A stretch of DNA of 6,010 nt from UBA1535 sp002323775 (GTDB lineage: Bacteria; Bacillota; Clostridia; Tissierellales; Sedimentibacteraceae): contig DAMAHZ010000118.1 of NCBI GenBank assembly GCA_031993545.1, forward strand, positions 1-6,010, given 5' to 3'. How positions within the stretch are numbered: the first letter of the stretch is position 1; every line of letters starts with the position of its first letter. The notes below the pieces were generated by a model. The model was given only the letters and a program-made list of their open reading frames with translations, made no database searches and was not told where the DNA came from. The translations under genes were made by a program, and so were the position numbers. This document shows positions 1 to 6,010 of this stretch, piece after piece.

Positions 1-17
1 TAAGGGGGATGGTTAAA

Positions 18-1430
18 ATGAAAAAAATTTTTATCATTATTTTCATTATAATTTTAACGATTTGCATGATTTCATCATGTGTTAAATCAAGTAGTAATAT
101 AAGTAAGACAGATAAAATTCAACTATGGCATTATGATTCTGAAAGGAATTTAGGTTACCAAAAAAGAATTGTAGAAATTGCCAAAGAATATTGTGAAAGA
201 AAAAATATTCCTTTGGAATTATATGTATACAATGAAAATACAATGACTGTAGAAGACTATATATTAAAAAGAAACTTAGCATTAGCCTTTGGCAATTCGA
301 TTATTATTGATGACTTAAGAACTATGGAAGATTTAATTAATCAAAATGCAGATTATACAAAGCTCGTTAATTACAACAGTTTATTTAATTCATATAAAGA
401 TAGATTTTGCATTCCATTAGGGGTTGATTATTTAACCATTGTAGTAGAAAATGAAGCAATTGAGTATTATGATATAAACACTTCTTCAAAATCAGTGATA
501 ACGTATAGTGAATATTTGGAAATAAAACAACAGATGAAAGATAAAGGTGCTAGGTTTGAATTTAATGGCAGAGAGTTTATTGAAATAGTAGACTATTATC
601 TTAATATGAATAAATTGTTATTTGTTGATAAAAATAGTAAAATAATAAAAGACGGTGATAAATTTAAGGAAGCCCTAAAAAAGACAATAATAGATATATG
701 TAATGACATTATACTGTATAGCGATGCTAATTTAACGATGAGCAACAAAATTGTAGGATCTATCAGTAATTCACGCATATATGACAAAAACAGTAAAATG
801 ATTCTCTGTAATACTGATAAGTTTGTTGAAGGGATTGTAAACCCTTATGAATATGAGAAAATAGGGGGTTTTGCAAATAAAACTTTTACAATTTATCCTT
901 ATCTTATAGGTTCTTCACCTTGTTTTTATATGCATAAAAAAATAACAAATGATAAAATCTATGATTTGGCTAATTATATAGTTGATGAATCAAGTTATTT
1001 TAAAATAATAGGGAGTGATTTAAAAAATACATGCTTTGTACCAGTATTAAATACGAAAAACATAAGAGAAGTATTGCATGTTGATGATAACTGGCAAGTT
1101 AAGGTAAAAGAAAACAAAGAAAAACTAGATGCTACAGATGAAATTCTTGCTAAAGATGAGATTAAAAAAATTATAAATTCTGTATATGATATTATTGTTA
1201 AAAATGAAGACACATCAAAAGAAGTTGCCGATTACTATTTTTACTATACAAGTGAAAGTAGAAAAAATATAGGATCATTTATACAAAATTCCATTATGAA
1301 TATATCTCAAAAATTATCTGGCAATCAATTATCCCTAGAAAAATTTGATTCTGAAAACAAAGAGATTATCAAAATGATTAATGATGAAATAAATGAATTT
1401 GTAACTAATTTTTATCTACATAATAATTAG
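18..1430 (+). CDS. Lipoprotein, extracellular solute-binding protein-like
   Basis: This is probably a membrane-anchored, extracytoplasmic binding lipoprotein. Numbered from the upstream ATG at 9, a lysine-rich start is followed by a hydrophobic core (residues 7-21) and the lipobox I-S-S-C with Cys24, so the mature protein would begin at that lipidated Cys. The mature N-terminus KIQLWHY (36-42) and the stretch YKDRFCIPLGVDY (129-141) resemble the first strand and the 'yg-iP' segment of family-1 ABC solute-binding proteins. The length of about 470 residues also fits that family, although the match is divergent and the ligand is unknown. I chose ATG 18 because AAGGGGG at 2-8 lies 9 nt before it, whereas the ATG at 9 directly abuts that site. 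No permease or ATPase gene is adjacent in view. A decayed paralogue lies at 2133-3124, so the gene was once duplicated around the precursor gene. It could be a sensor, an importer component or a self-protection lipoprotein; nothing here decides between these. Confidence 0.8.
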   Translation: MKKIFIIIFIIILTICMISSCVKSSSNISKTDKIQLWHYDSERNLGYQKRIVEIAKEYCERKNIPLELYVYNENTMTVEDYILKRNLALAFGNSIIIDDLRTMEDLINQNADYTKLVNYNSLFNSYKDRFCIPLGVDYLTIVVENEAIEYYDINTSSKSVITYSEYLEIKQQMKDKGARFEFNGREFIEIVDYYLNMNKLLFVDKNSKIIKDGDKFKEALKKTIIDICNDIILYSDANLTMSNKIVGSISNSRIYDKNSKMILCNTDKFVEGIVNPYEYEKIGGFANKTFTIYPYLIGSSPCFYMHKKITNDKIYDLANYIVDESSYFKIIGSDLKNTCFVPVLNTKNIREVLHVDDNWQVKVKENKEKLDATDEILAKDEIKKIINSVYDIIVKNEDTSKEVADYYFYYTSESRKNIGSFIQNSIMNISQKLSGNQLSLEKFDSENKEIIKMINDEINEFVTNFYLHNN

Positions 1431-1558
1431 ATTTATAAAAAATGGAGCGTCTTATTTATAAAAAAGTACGTTGCATCGAGGAAAATATATAAAACTAAAA
1501 TATTGAAAACTAATAAAAAAACATGTAAAAATTTGGGAAAATAAAAATTTAAAAAGTA
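1431..1558. other. AT-rich gene-free spacer
   Basis: No convincing gene lies between the lipoprotein stop and the inverted repeat on either strand; every start codon runs into a stop within a few codons. A 12-nt direct repeat, atttataaaaaa, occurs at 1431-1442 and 1454-1465, but in DNA this AT-rich it may be chance. The A-runs at 1545-1555 form the U-tract of the minus-strand terminator that follows. I see no clear terminator for the plus-strand lipoprotein gene here other than the inverted repeat itself. Confidence 0.5.
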
Positions 1559-1620
1559 GTTTCTCACAACAATGCAAAATCACCGCATAAAAACGGTGAT
1601 TTTGCATTGTTGTGAGAAAC
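1559..1620 (-). terminator. Terminator with perfect 27-bp stem
   Basis: Two perfectly complementary 27-nt arms (1559-1585 and 1594-1620) surround an 8-nt loop, cataaaaa. Read on the minus strand, the hairpin is followed after three bases by a T-run (complement of 1551-1555) and further T-rich DNA. It is therefore a good rho-independent terminator for the Cys-rich peptide gene ending at 1682. On the plus strand no T-run follows the full stem, but the inner part of the right arm (ggtgatttt) could give weaker termination of transcripts from the lipoprotein gene. The stem is unusually long and flawless for a plain terminator, so it may also be a copy of a dispersed palindromic repeat. Confidence 0.85.
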
Positions 1621-1681
1621 AGATAATAGCTCTAATAACACTAATCTACTTCTCAATTTTTTAAGAATAAAAATCCAATAA

Positions 1682-1903
1682 TTATTTACATGCTATACCC
1701 AGCTTTGCATCTCCGCATAGATATGCGTCCATATTAGGAAGTGACGGACCTGAGCAATACATAGGGAAATAAGGCTCGACACAATCCGACATATAGTTCT
1801 GTGGTTCACATCCTATTTCTATATGACAACCAACCGTCATTACATCTGGTGTAATGATATCATTATCCTCGGGGTTCCATATTAAATCATTTAGACCTTC
1901 CAT
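1682..1903 (-). CDS. Cys-rich RiPP precursor peptide (putative)
   Basis: This gene encodes 73 residues and is probably the substrate of the two radical SAM/SPASM enzymes downstream of the divergent promoter. Residues 1-25 look like a leader: six acidic residues, no basic ones, and the stretch MEGLNDLIWNPEDND. The C-terminal two thirds hold six cysteines at 26, 32, 41, 50, 63 and 72, spaced C-x5-C-x8-C-x8-C-x12-C-x8-C, with Asp or Glu close after several of them. There is no signal peptide, no membrane segment and no obvious Gly-Gly cleavage site. The gene is believable because AAGGAG lies 9 nt before ATG, a sigma-A promoter (1991-2019) lies upstream and a strong terminator follows. Its GC is about 40% by hand count, well above the 20-30% of its neighbours. 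I do not recognise the family; it does not read like SCIFF peptides, although six Cys in about 47 residues recalls them. A non-RiPP Cys-rich small protein is the alternative. Confidence 0.8.
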   Translation of the reverse strand: MEGLNDLIWNPEDNDIITPDVMTVGCHIEIGCEPQNYMSDCVEPYFPMYCSGPSLPNMDAYLCGDAKLGIACK

Positions 1904-1910
1904 ATTTCTT

Positions 1911-1920
1911 ATCTCCTTCC
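1911..1920 (-). promoter_or_regulatory. Ribosome binding site of the Cys-rich peptide
   Basis: On the minus strand GGAAGGAGAT lies just upstream of the ATG at 1903. The AAGGAG core is 9 nt from the start codon. It is one of the strongest Shine-Dalgarno sites in the window, and it supports both the start choice and high expression of the peptide. Confidence 0.85.
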
Positions 1921-1934
1921 TTTTAAATTTTTTA

Positions 1935-1959
1935 GCACAAATGTGAAAGAATGTTGTGC
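1935..1959. promoter_or_regulatory. Small dyad in the peptide leader (tentative)
   Basis: The sequences gcacaa (1935-1940) and ttgtgc (1954-1959) form a 6-bp inverted repeat around 13 bases. It lies between the predicted minus-strand transcription start (about 1984) and the RBS. It could be an operator half-site pair or a weak leader-RNA hairpin. It is short, so chance is possible. Confidence 0.25.
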
Positions 1960-1990
1960 ATTAAGCGCATAATCTAAGTTGTTATAATTA

Positions 1991-2019
1991 ATTAAATAAC
2001 AAAATTAGAATTTTGTCAA
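1991..2019 (-). promoter_or_regulatory. Sigma-A promoter for the Cys-rich peptide
   Basis: On the minus strand an exact TTGACA -35 box (2019-2014) is followed by a 17-bp spacer and TTTAAT (1996-1991), five of six bases of the -10 consensus. AT-rich DNA lies upstream of the -35 box. Transcription would begin near 1984, leaving a leader of about 80 nt before the ATG at 1903. No other gene on this strand lies downstream before the terminator, so the peptide appears to be a monocistronic unit. Confidence 0.75.
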
Positions 2020-2075
2020 CATGTTTTTACTAATAATTACAAATAAATAAATCAAATTGTATTTTATAGCAAATA

Positions 2076-2104
2076 TTGACAAATATATTTGAAAAGGTTA
2101 TAAT
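2076..2104 (+). promoter_or_regulatory. Perfect-consensus sigma-A promoter
   Basis: TTGACA (2076-2081), a 17-bp spacer and TATAAT (2099-2104) match the vegetative consensus at every position with ideal spacing. The start would be near 2111, just before the decayed lipoprotein copy whose original promoter this must be. No comparably good promoter is visible directly before the radical SAM gene at 3171 and no terminator lies between. This promoter may therefore now drive the maturase/exporter genes through about 1 kb of pseudogene leader. Its -35 box lies 56 bp from the -35 box of the minus-strand promoter. Confidence 0.8.
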
Positions 2105-2132
2105 TGTTGTAAATATTAAAAAATATAAAGGT

Positions 2133-3124
2133 ATGGCTAAAAATGAAAAAATTTTTATCGTTATTTACATTATAACATTAACATTTTGCATAATGTCATC
2201 ATTCATTAAAATAAATAATAATATAAGTAAAACAGATAAAATTCAGATATGGCATTATCATTTTAAAATTGATGGAGTTTTCCCAGATAGGATTATAAAA
2301 ATTGCTAAATAATATTGAGAAAGAAATAATGCTCCTTTGTAATTACATGTATATGATGAAAATTACCATGTTATCAAAAGACTAGATATAAAAAAGAAAT
2401 TTGACGCTGTCCTATGGTAATACGATTATTATTGATGACTTAAGAACTATGGACGATTTAATTAATCAACATGAAGATTATACAAAACTTATTAAATATA
2501 ACAGTTTATTTAACTCATATAAAGATAGATTTTGCATTCTATTATGAATAAGTTTATTCGACTGCTAAGTATATGGTATAAACACTTATTTAAAGTCAAT
2601 GATAACAAAATATAGTGAATATTTGGAAATTAAACAACAGACGGAAGATATGAGTGCAAGGTTTGAGTTTAATTGCAGAGAGTTTATTGAAATAATAGAC
2701 TATTATCTTAATGTGAATAATCTGTTATTGGCTGACAAAAATAATAAAATTATAAAAGACAGTGATAAATTTAAGTAAGTGTAAAAAAGACAATAATAGA
2801 TATATGTAATTATATTATATCGTATATCAGAGCTAATTTAACGATGAACAACAAAATTGAAGGGTTTATCGGTAATTCACATATATATGATAAAAATAGT
2901 GAAATTTATCTTTGCGGAGATTATAAATTTACTTACTGTCTTGCAAATCCTTATCGATATAAATATATGTTAAATTTTACCAATTAAACTTTTTTGATTT
3001 ATCTTTATGCTATAGACCTTTCTCTTTGTTTATATGCATAAAAAAATAGCAAAAAAATAACAAACATTAAAATCTATGATTTGGCTAATTATATAGCTGA
3101 TGAATAAAGTTATTTTAAAATAAT
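2133..3124 (+). pseudogene. Decayed, truncated paralogue of the solute-binding lipoprotein
   Basis: This stretch aligns at the nucleotide level with 9-1009 of the intact lipoprotein gene, with long near-identical blocks such as tattattgatgacttaaga. It is clearly dead. The lipobox Cys is Phe (TTC at 2202-2204), and in-frame stops occur at 2310, 2316 and 2340 and repeatedly afterwards. A net +1 frameshift lies between about 2360 and 2420, about 21 nt are missing near 2545-2580, and a short A-rich insertion that looks like a tandem duplication lies near 3040-3060. Homology stops at about 3124, equal to residue 333 of 473, so the last third is missing; the RBS of the radical SAM gene follows within 40 nt. 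The first 78-codon open stretch could still yield an N-terminal fragment, but it begins at a TTG that is really the -35 box. Duplication followed by decay and a 3' deletion is the simplest history. Confidence 0.9.
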
Positions 3125-3170
3125 GAATAAATAACTTCATTTAAAATAAATTAAAAAAATTGGAGGATGT

Positions 3171-4529
3171 ATGATTAAAAGATTTGTTTTTGGAAACTTA
3201 ATTTATCATTTAAATAACGCTAACGTATTACTTGTAAATTTAATCAGTTTTAGGAGACAAAAACTTAGTTCTGATTTATTTTCAAATATTATTGAAATTG
3301 AAAATAAAATAAATAAAGGAGTGTCTTTATCTGAAGATGAAAGCAAAATACTAAATAAGTTATATGATGATAAGCAGATTTTATCAAATGATGTAGTTTT
3401 AAAAATTGAGAAGGACATACAAAATGTGCCAGAATTGATTATGGATAAATTTCTAGTTAAGGGATATACTATAAATTTAACTCATGAATGCAACTTCAGA
3501 TGTTCATACTGTTATCAGAATAAATATAAAGATAAATTAGAATATAGACAGTTTATGACTGTTAAAGATATTGATTTAATTAAGGAGTATCTATCTCAAA
3601 GTATTTTTAATACTGACGAGATAGAAGAAATCGTATTTACCGGTGGAGAAAGTCTTTTGCCACAAAATATTGATACTATTAATTATGCATTAAAAAATTT
3701 AAAAGCTAAGAAATTTAAAATATTTACAAATGGTGTTAACTTGTTTGATTACAGAAAATATATTGATTATAATTTAATTGATGAATTTCAGATATCATTT
3801 GATGGCACACCTGAAATAATTAAATGTGTTAATAAAAATATAGATTCTACAGCCTTTAATAAGATAATTAATGGAATTAAACATATTGAATCATTGAATA
3901 AAGAAATTTCTGTTGTCGTAATGTGGACAAGAGAGTTGGAGCAATATATTGATGAATTTATCAATGCGTTAAAGGAAAATGATATAACTAAAAAGCCAAA
4001 TATGAGGATAAGATTTAATTTAGTAAGAGATAACTATTCTATAAACGGAATTGACAAAGACTTTTATGATATCAACTACTTGTGTGATCTTGCTAAAAGA
4101 ATTAATCCTAAGCTTTCACAAATTGGTAGCTTTATTGAAATATATAATGAGGGAACATCATTAGGACAAATTATATATAAACCAGCTAATGAAAGAAGTT
4201 ATCTAAAATATAAGCGTTGTAATATATCTAATGCAGTTTCTATGGTTTTTGAGCCAAATGGTGAAATATTCTTTTGTTTGTGTTTAGGAAATAAAAATGG
4301 ACTTATAGGAAATTATAAAGAAAACATATATTTTGATAAAGATAAGGTGCTTAAATTTGGAAATAGAACCATAGTAACGATTGAAAAATGTAAAAGTTGC
4401 GAATTAAAATATCTATGCGCTGGTGGTTGCCCATTACCATTAACCAGTTTTAATAGTGATTTAAACAAGCCTGTCTGTGGATTATATGGTTTAGATGAAT
4501 TTTGGAATCGTTTAGAAGAAATTGTTTAA
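3171..4529 (+). CDS. Radical SAM/SPASM peptide maturase 1
   Basis: This is a 452-residue cytoplasmic iron-sulfur enzyme expected to cleave S-adenosylmethionine and modify a peptide by radical chemistry. Residues 1-95 form an N-terminal region ahead of the barrel that could be the peptide-recognition module common in RiPP maturases. The radical SAM site is C107-x3-C111-x2-C114-Y, binding the [4Fe-4S] cluster that cleaves AdoMet. FTGGES at 156-161 is the AdoMet-contacting motif, with Ser where Pro is usual, followed by TNG (186-188) and SFDG (209-212). The C-terminal SPASM domain is complete: C350-x13-G364-x4-C369, then C407-x2-C410-x5-C416-x3-C420 and C436, enough to ligate two auxiliary [4Fe-4S] clusters. 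The ATG follows GGAGG at 3162-3166 by 4 nt, which is short but is the only sensible start. The second maturase follows after 89 nt and a probable exporter after that, suggesting an operon. The substrate is inferred to be the Cys-rich peptide at 1682-1903. Confidence 0.95.
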   Translation: MIKRFVFGNLIYHLNNANVLLVNLISFRRQKLSSDLFSNIIEIENKINKGVSLSEDESKILNKLYDDKQILSNDVVLKIEKDIQNVPELIMDKFLVKGYTINLTHECNFRCSYCYQNKYKDKLEYRQFMTVKDIDLIKEYLSQSIFNTDEIEEIVFTGGESLLPQNIDTINYALKNLKAKKFKIFTNGVNLFDYRKYIDYNLIDEFQISFDGTPEIIKCVNKNIDSTAFNKIINGIKHIESLNKEISVVVMWTRELEQYIDEFINALKENDITKKPNMRIRFNLVRDNYSINGIDKDFYDINYLCDLAKRINPKLSQIGSFIEIYNEGTSLGQIIYKPANERSYLKYKRCNISNAVSMVFEPNGEIFFCLCLGNKNGLIGNYKENIYFDKDKVLKFGNRTIVTIEKCKSCELKYLCAGGCPLPLTSFNSDLNKPVCGLYGLDEFWNRLEEIV

Positions 4530-4605
4530 GTAATATAGTATAAAATATTATCACAATTACTATTTTAAATACTACTATTGATATGAGAAATAACCTTGGG
4601 AGAAT

Positions 4606-4611
4606 GGAGAG
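4606..4611 (+). promoter_or_regulatory. RBS deciding the start of maturase 2
   Basis: GGAGAG lies 7 nt before the ATG at 4619. Two earlier in-frame ATGs (4583 and 4604) exist. The one at 4583 has no purine-rich site in front, and the one at 4604 directly abuts a GGGAG run, so 4619 is the best-supported start. Confidence 0.6.
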
Positions 4612-4618
4612 CCTTATT

Positions 4619-5917
4619 ATGAAAATAATAAAAAATTTAATAATGATTAATTTAAAAAATGAAAACATGGATTATTTATTTGTTAATGGAATAAATGGCG
4701 TTGTTGATTTAGTTCATAAAAAGGAGCGGGAAATAATAGAAAATTGGCTACAAGTTGATGAGATAATTATAAGAAACGAATTTGAAAAGTCTTTATATGA
4801 GTATTTAGTGTCACGCCAATACATAATGAGCGAGAATGATGAGAATAAAGCTAAGCAAAATTTAATTGACAGACTAAAAGTTATATATAATGAAAGAGCA
4901 AAAGAACAGTGTATAGCTTGGTTTGTCTTGACATATAATTGCAACTTTTCTTGTCCTTATTGTTATGAAAAAGAGATTGAATTTTCTCCAACTATCTCTA
5001 AATCTATGGTGGACAAAGTTTTTCTAGATAATCCAAATATAAAATCCATTGGTTTATTTGGTGGAGAGCCTTTGTTAAATAGTAATAGGGAGATAATAAA
5101 GTATATTATAAATAAAGCTCCTAATGCAAAATACACAATAATTACCAATGGATATCATCTTTCTGAATATATGGATATAATAAAAAATATTGAAATAGAA
5201 GTTATCCAAGTAACACTTGACGGAACAAAAGAAACACACAATACGACAAGATGTTTGCTAAATGGCAAACCTACATATGATAAAATAATTGACGGAATTA
5301 AAGAATGTATTGATAATAAAATTACAGTAAAAATAAGAATGAATGTTAGCAACGAAAATTTAGAAAACTGTTTAGAAGAAAAAAAACGCATTGAATGTAC
5401 TGAGTGGGGTAAAAATCTTCAATTTGAACTACAGCCATTATTTCAATGTAATAGTTTAATAAAAAAAGATTTGTATAAATCATTAGTTAAAAATGATAAT
5501 GAAATGGGATCAAAAAATAATCAAATATTAAAGAATTTATCGCCAATATCTGATTTTTTATATAATAATAAAAAGCTAATTCCAATTTTAAAAATGTGTG
5601 ATCGTGATGGACGAAATAGATTTTATGATCCATATGGAAATATATATAATTGTATATTAGCTGTTGGACAAGTTCATAAATCTATAGGTCAATATTATCC
5701 AAGTCTTATATTAAAAGAAAAAAGCTTCCATACAAGAGATATTACCATAATTGAAAAGTGTAAGGATTGTGCTAATTCTTTTATTTGTGGCGGTGGCTGC
5801 CCTAATATTTTTCCTAAAGATGTGGATGTATTTACTCCAAACTGTTATAGCTTTTTAAATGATATAAATAATATTGTCCCTCTCGTATATAAAATGAGGG
5901 AGAATAAACAAATCTAA
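4619..5917 (+). CDS. Radical SAM/SPASM peptide maturase 2
   Basis: This is a second, clearly different radical SAM enzyme of 432 residues. Residues 1-95 include the segment YLFVNGINGVVDLVHKK, typical of the N-terminal part of RiPP SPASM maturases ahead of the barrel. C108-x3-C112-x2-C115-Y is the AdoMet cluster site. LFGGEP (146-151) is the canonical AdoMet-binding motif, TNG is at 176-178, and TLDGTKETHN (199-208) is close to the classic SPASM-family strand motif. The SPASM domain is complete: C327-x12-G340-x4-C345, then C381-x2-C384-x5-C390-x3-C394 and C409. I start at ATG 4619 on the RBS; the longest reading begins at 4583 and adds 12 residues. It lies 89 nt after maturase 1 and 18 nt before the next gene. 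Two SPASM enzymes beside one precursor could divide the crosslinks or act on separate substrates. The family-level call is firm and the substrate is inferred. Confidence 0.95.
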   Translation: MKIIKNLIMINLKNENMDYLFVNGINGVVDLVHKKEREIIENWLQVDEIIIRNEFEKSLYEYLVSRQYIMSENDENKAKQNLIDRLKVIYNERAKEQCIAWFVLTYNCNFSCPYCYEKEIEFSPTISKSMVDKVFLDNPNIKSIGLFGGEPLLNSNREIIKYIINKAPNAKYTIITNGYHLSEYMDIIKNIEIEVIQVTLDGTKETHNTTRCLLNGKPTYDKIIDGIKECIDNKITVKIRMNVSNENLENCLEEKKRIECTEWGKNLQFELQPLFQCNSLIKKDLYKSLVKNDNEMGSKNNQILKNLSPISDFLYNNKKLIPILKMCDRDGRNRFYDPYGNIYNCILAVGQVHKSIGQYYPSLILKEKSFHTRDITIIEKCKDCANSFICGGGCPNIFPKDVDVFTPNCYSFLNDINNIVPLVYKMRENKQI

Positions 5918-5935
5918 TCATAATGGAGTGTTAAA

Positions 5936-6010
5936 ATGTTTAAATTTTGCATAAAATACATAAAAAAACACAGCTTTAAATTTTACATATATATTTCTAT
6001 TAATATTGCA
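5936..6010 (+). CDS. N-terminus of a membrane protein, probably ABC exporter (partial)
   Basis: Twenty-five codons without a stop run off the window end. The ATG has GGAG (5925-5928) 7 nt upstream and lies 18 nt after the stop of maturase 2, so it is very likely cotranscribed. The start MFKFCIKYIKKHSFKF followed by YIYISINIA is a basic, aromatic segment leading into a hydrophobic stretch. That is the usual beginning of an ABC exporter transmembrane domain. In this context it would export the mature peptide, possibly with a fused ATPase or peptidase that cannot be seen here. Other multi-pass membrane proteins can begin the same way, so the family call is tentative. Confidence 0.6.
   Translation, partial: MFKFCIKYIKKHSFKFYIYISINIA

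Noticed and set aside
82..1213. Minus-strand open frames within the lipoprotein gene
   Set aside because: They lie wholly inside an intact coding gene, have biased composition and show no translation signals.
1682..1903. Assigning the peptide to the SCIFF (six Cys in forty-five residues) family
   Set aside because: The count and span are similar, but the length, the leader and the sequence around the cysteines do not resemble SCIFF peptides as I know them.
2076..2312. A 78-codon open stretch beginning with TTG as a separate small gene
   Set aside because: The TTG is the -35 box of the promoter, there is no RBS before it, and the rest is the decayed start of the lipoprotein paralogue.
3171..4529. 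Naming maturase 1 as the clostridial Cys-rich peptide maturase CcpM
   Set aside because: The sequence after its CxxxCxxC site does not match my recollection of that family, and no profile search could be run.
4529..4561. Inverted repeat agtaat...attact after maturase 1 as a terminator
   Set aside because: The stem is short and AT-only in the inner part and has no T-run, and the next gene continues on the same strand.
4450..5391. Minus-strand open frames opposite the two maturase genes
   Set aside because: They are hydrophobic low-complexity shadows of AT-rich coding DNA, without RBS or promoters, opposite strongly conserved domains.
5877..5901. Stem tccctc/gaggga near the end of maturase 2
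   Set aside because: Six base pairs with a 13-nt loop inside the coding sequence and no T-run; probably coincidental.

Overview
The window is very AT-rich DNA with A/T-ending codons, strong AGGAGG-type ribosome binding sites, sigma-A type promoters and a Gram-positive lipoprotein. This points to a low-GC, probably anaerobic member of the Bacillota (Clostridium-like). The genus is inferred from composition and gene content; no marker gene is present.

Layout. (1) 18-1430 (+): an intact lipoprotein resembling a divergent family-1 extracellular solute-binding protein. (2) 1431-1681: a gene-free stretch containing a perfect 27-bp inverted repeat that acts as a terminator for the gene on the minus strand. 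(3) 1682-1903 (-): a 73-residue peptide with six cysteines, a strong RBS and a good promoter; it is the likely precursor of a ribosomally made, post-translationally modified peptide (RiPP). (4) 1904-2132: a divergent regulatory region with two back-to-back sigma-A promoters, one of them an exact TTGACA-17-TATAAT. (5) 2133-3124 (+): a decayed, truncated second copy of the lipoprotein gene. (6) 3171-4529 and 4619-5917 (+): two different radical SAM/SPASM peptide maturases, each with a complete CxxxCxxC site and a complete seven-cysteine SPASM pattern. (7) 5936-6010 (+): the first 25 codons of a basic/hydrophobic protein, most likely a membrane ABC exporter subunit, cut by the window edge.

Taken together this looks like a RiPP biosynthetic locus: a Cys-rich precursor, two SPASM enzymes that could install thioether (sactipeptide- or ranthipeptide-type) or other carbon crosslinks, and probably an exporter. 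A solute-binding lipoprotein and its dead paralogue flank the precursor. The precursor does not match a Cys-rich RiPP family that I can name. Its regular C-x8-C spacing, its higher GC and its orientation opposite to the maturases make it the most interesting element. The chemistry and the biological role (bacteriocin, signal or other) cannot be decided from sequence alone.
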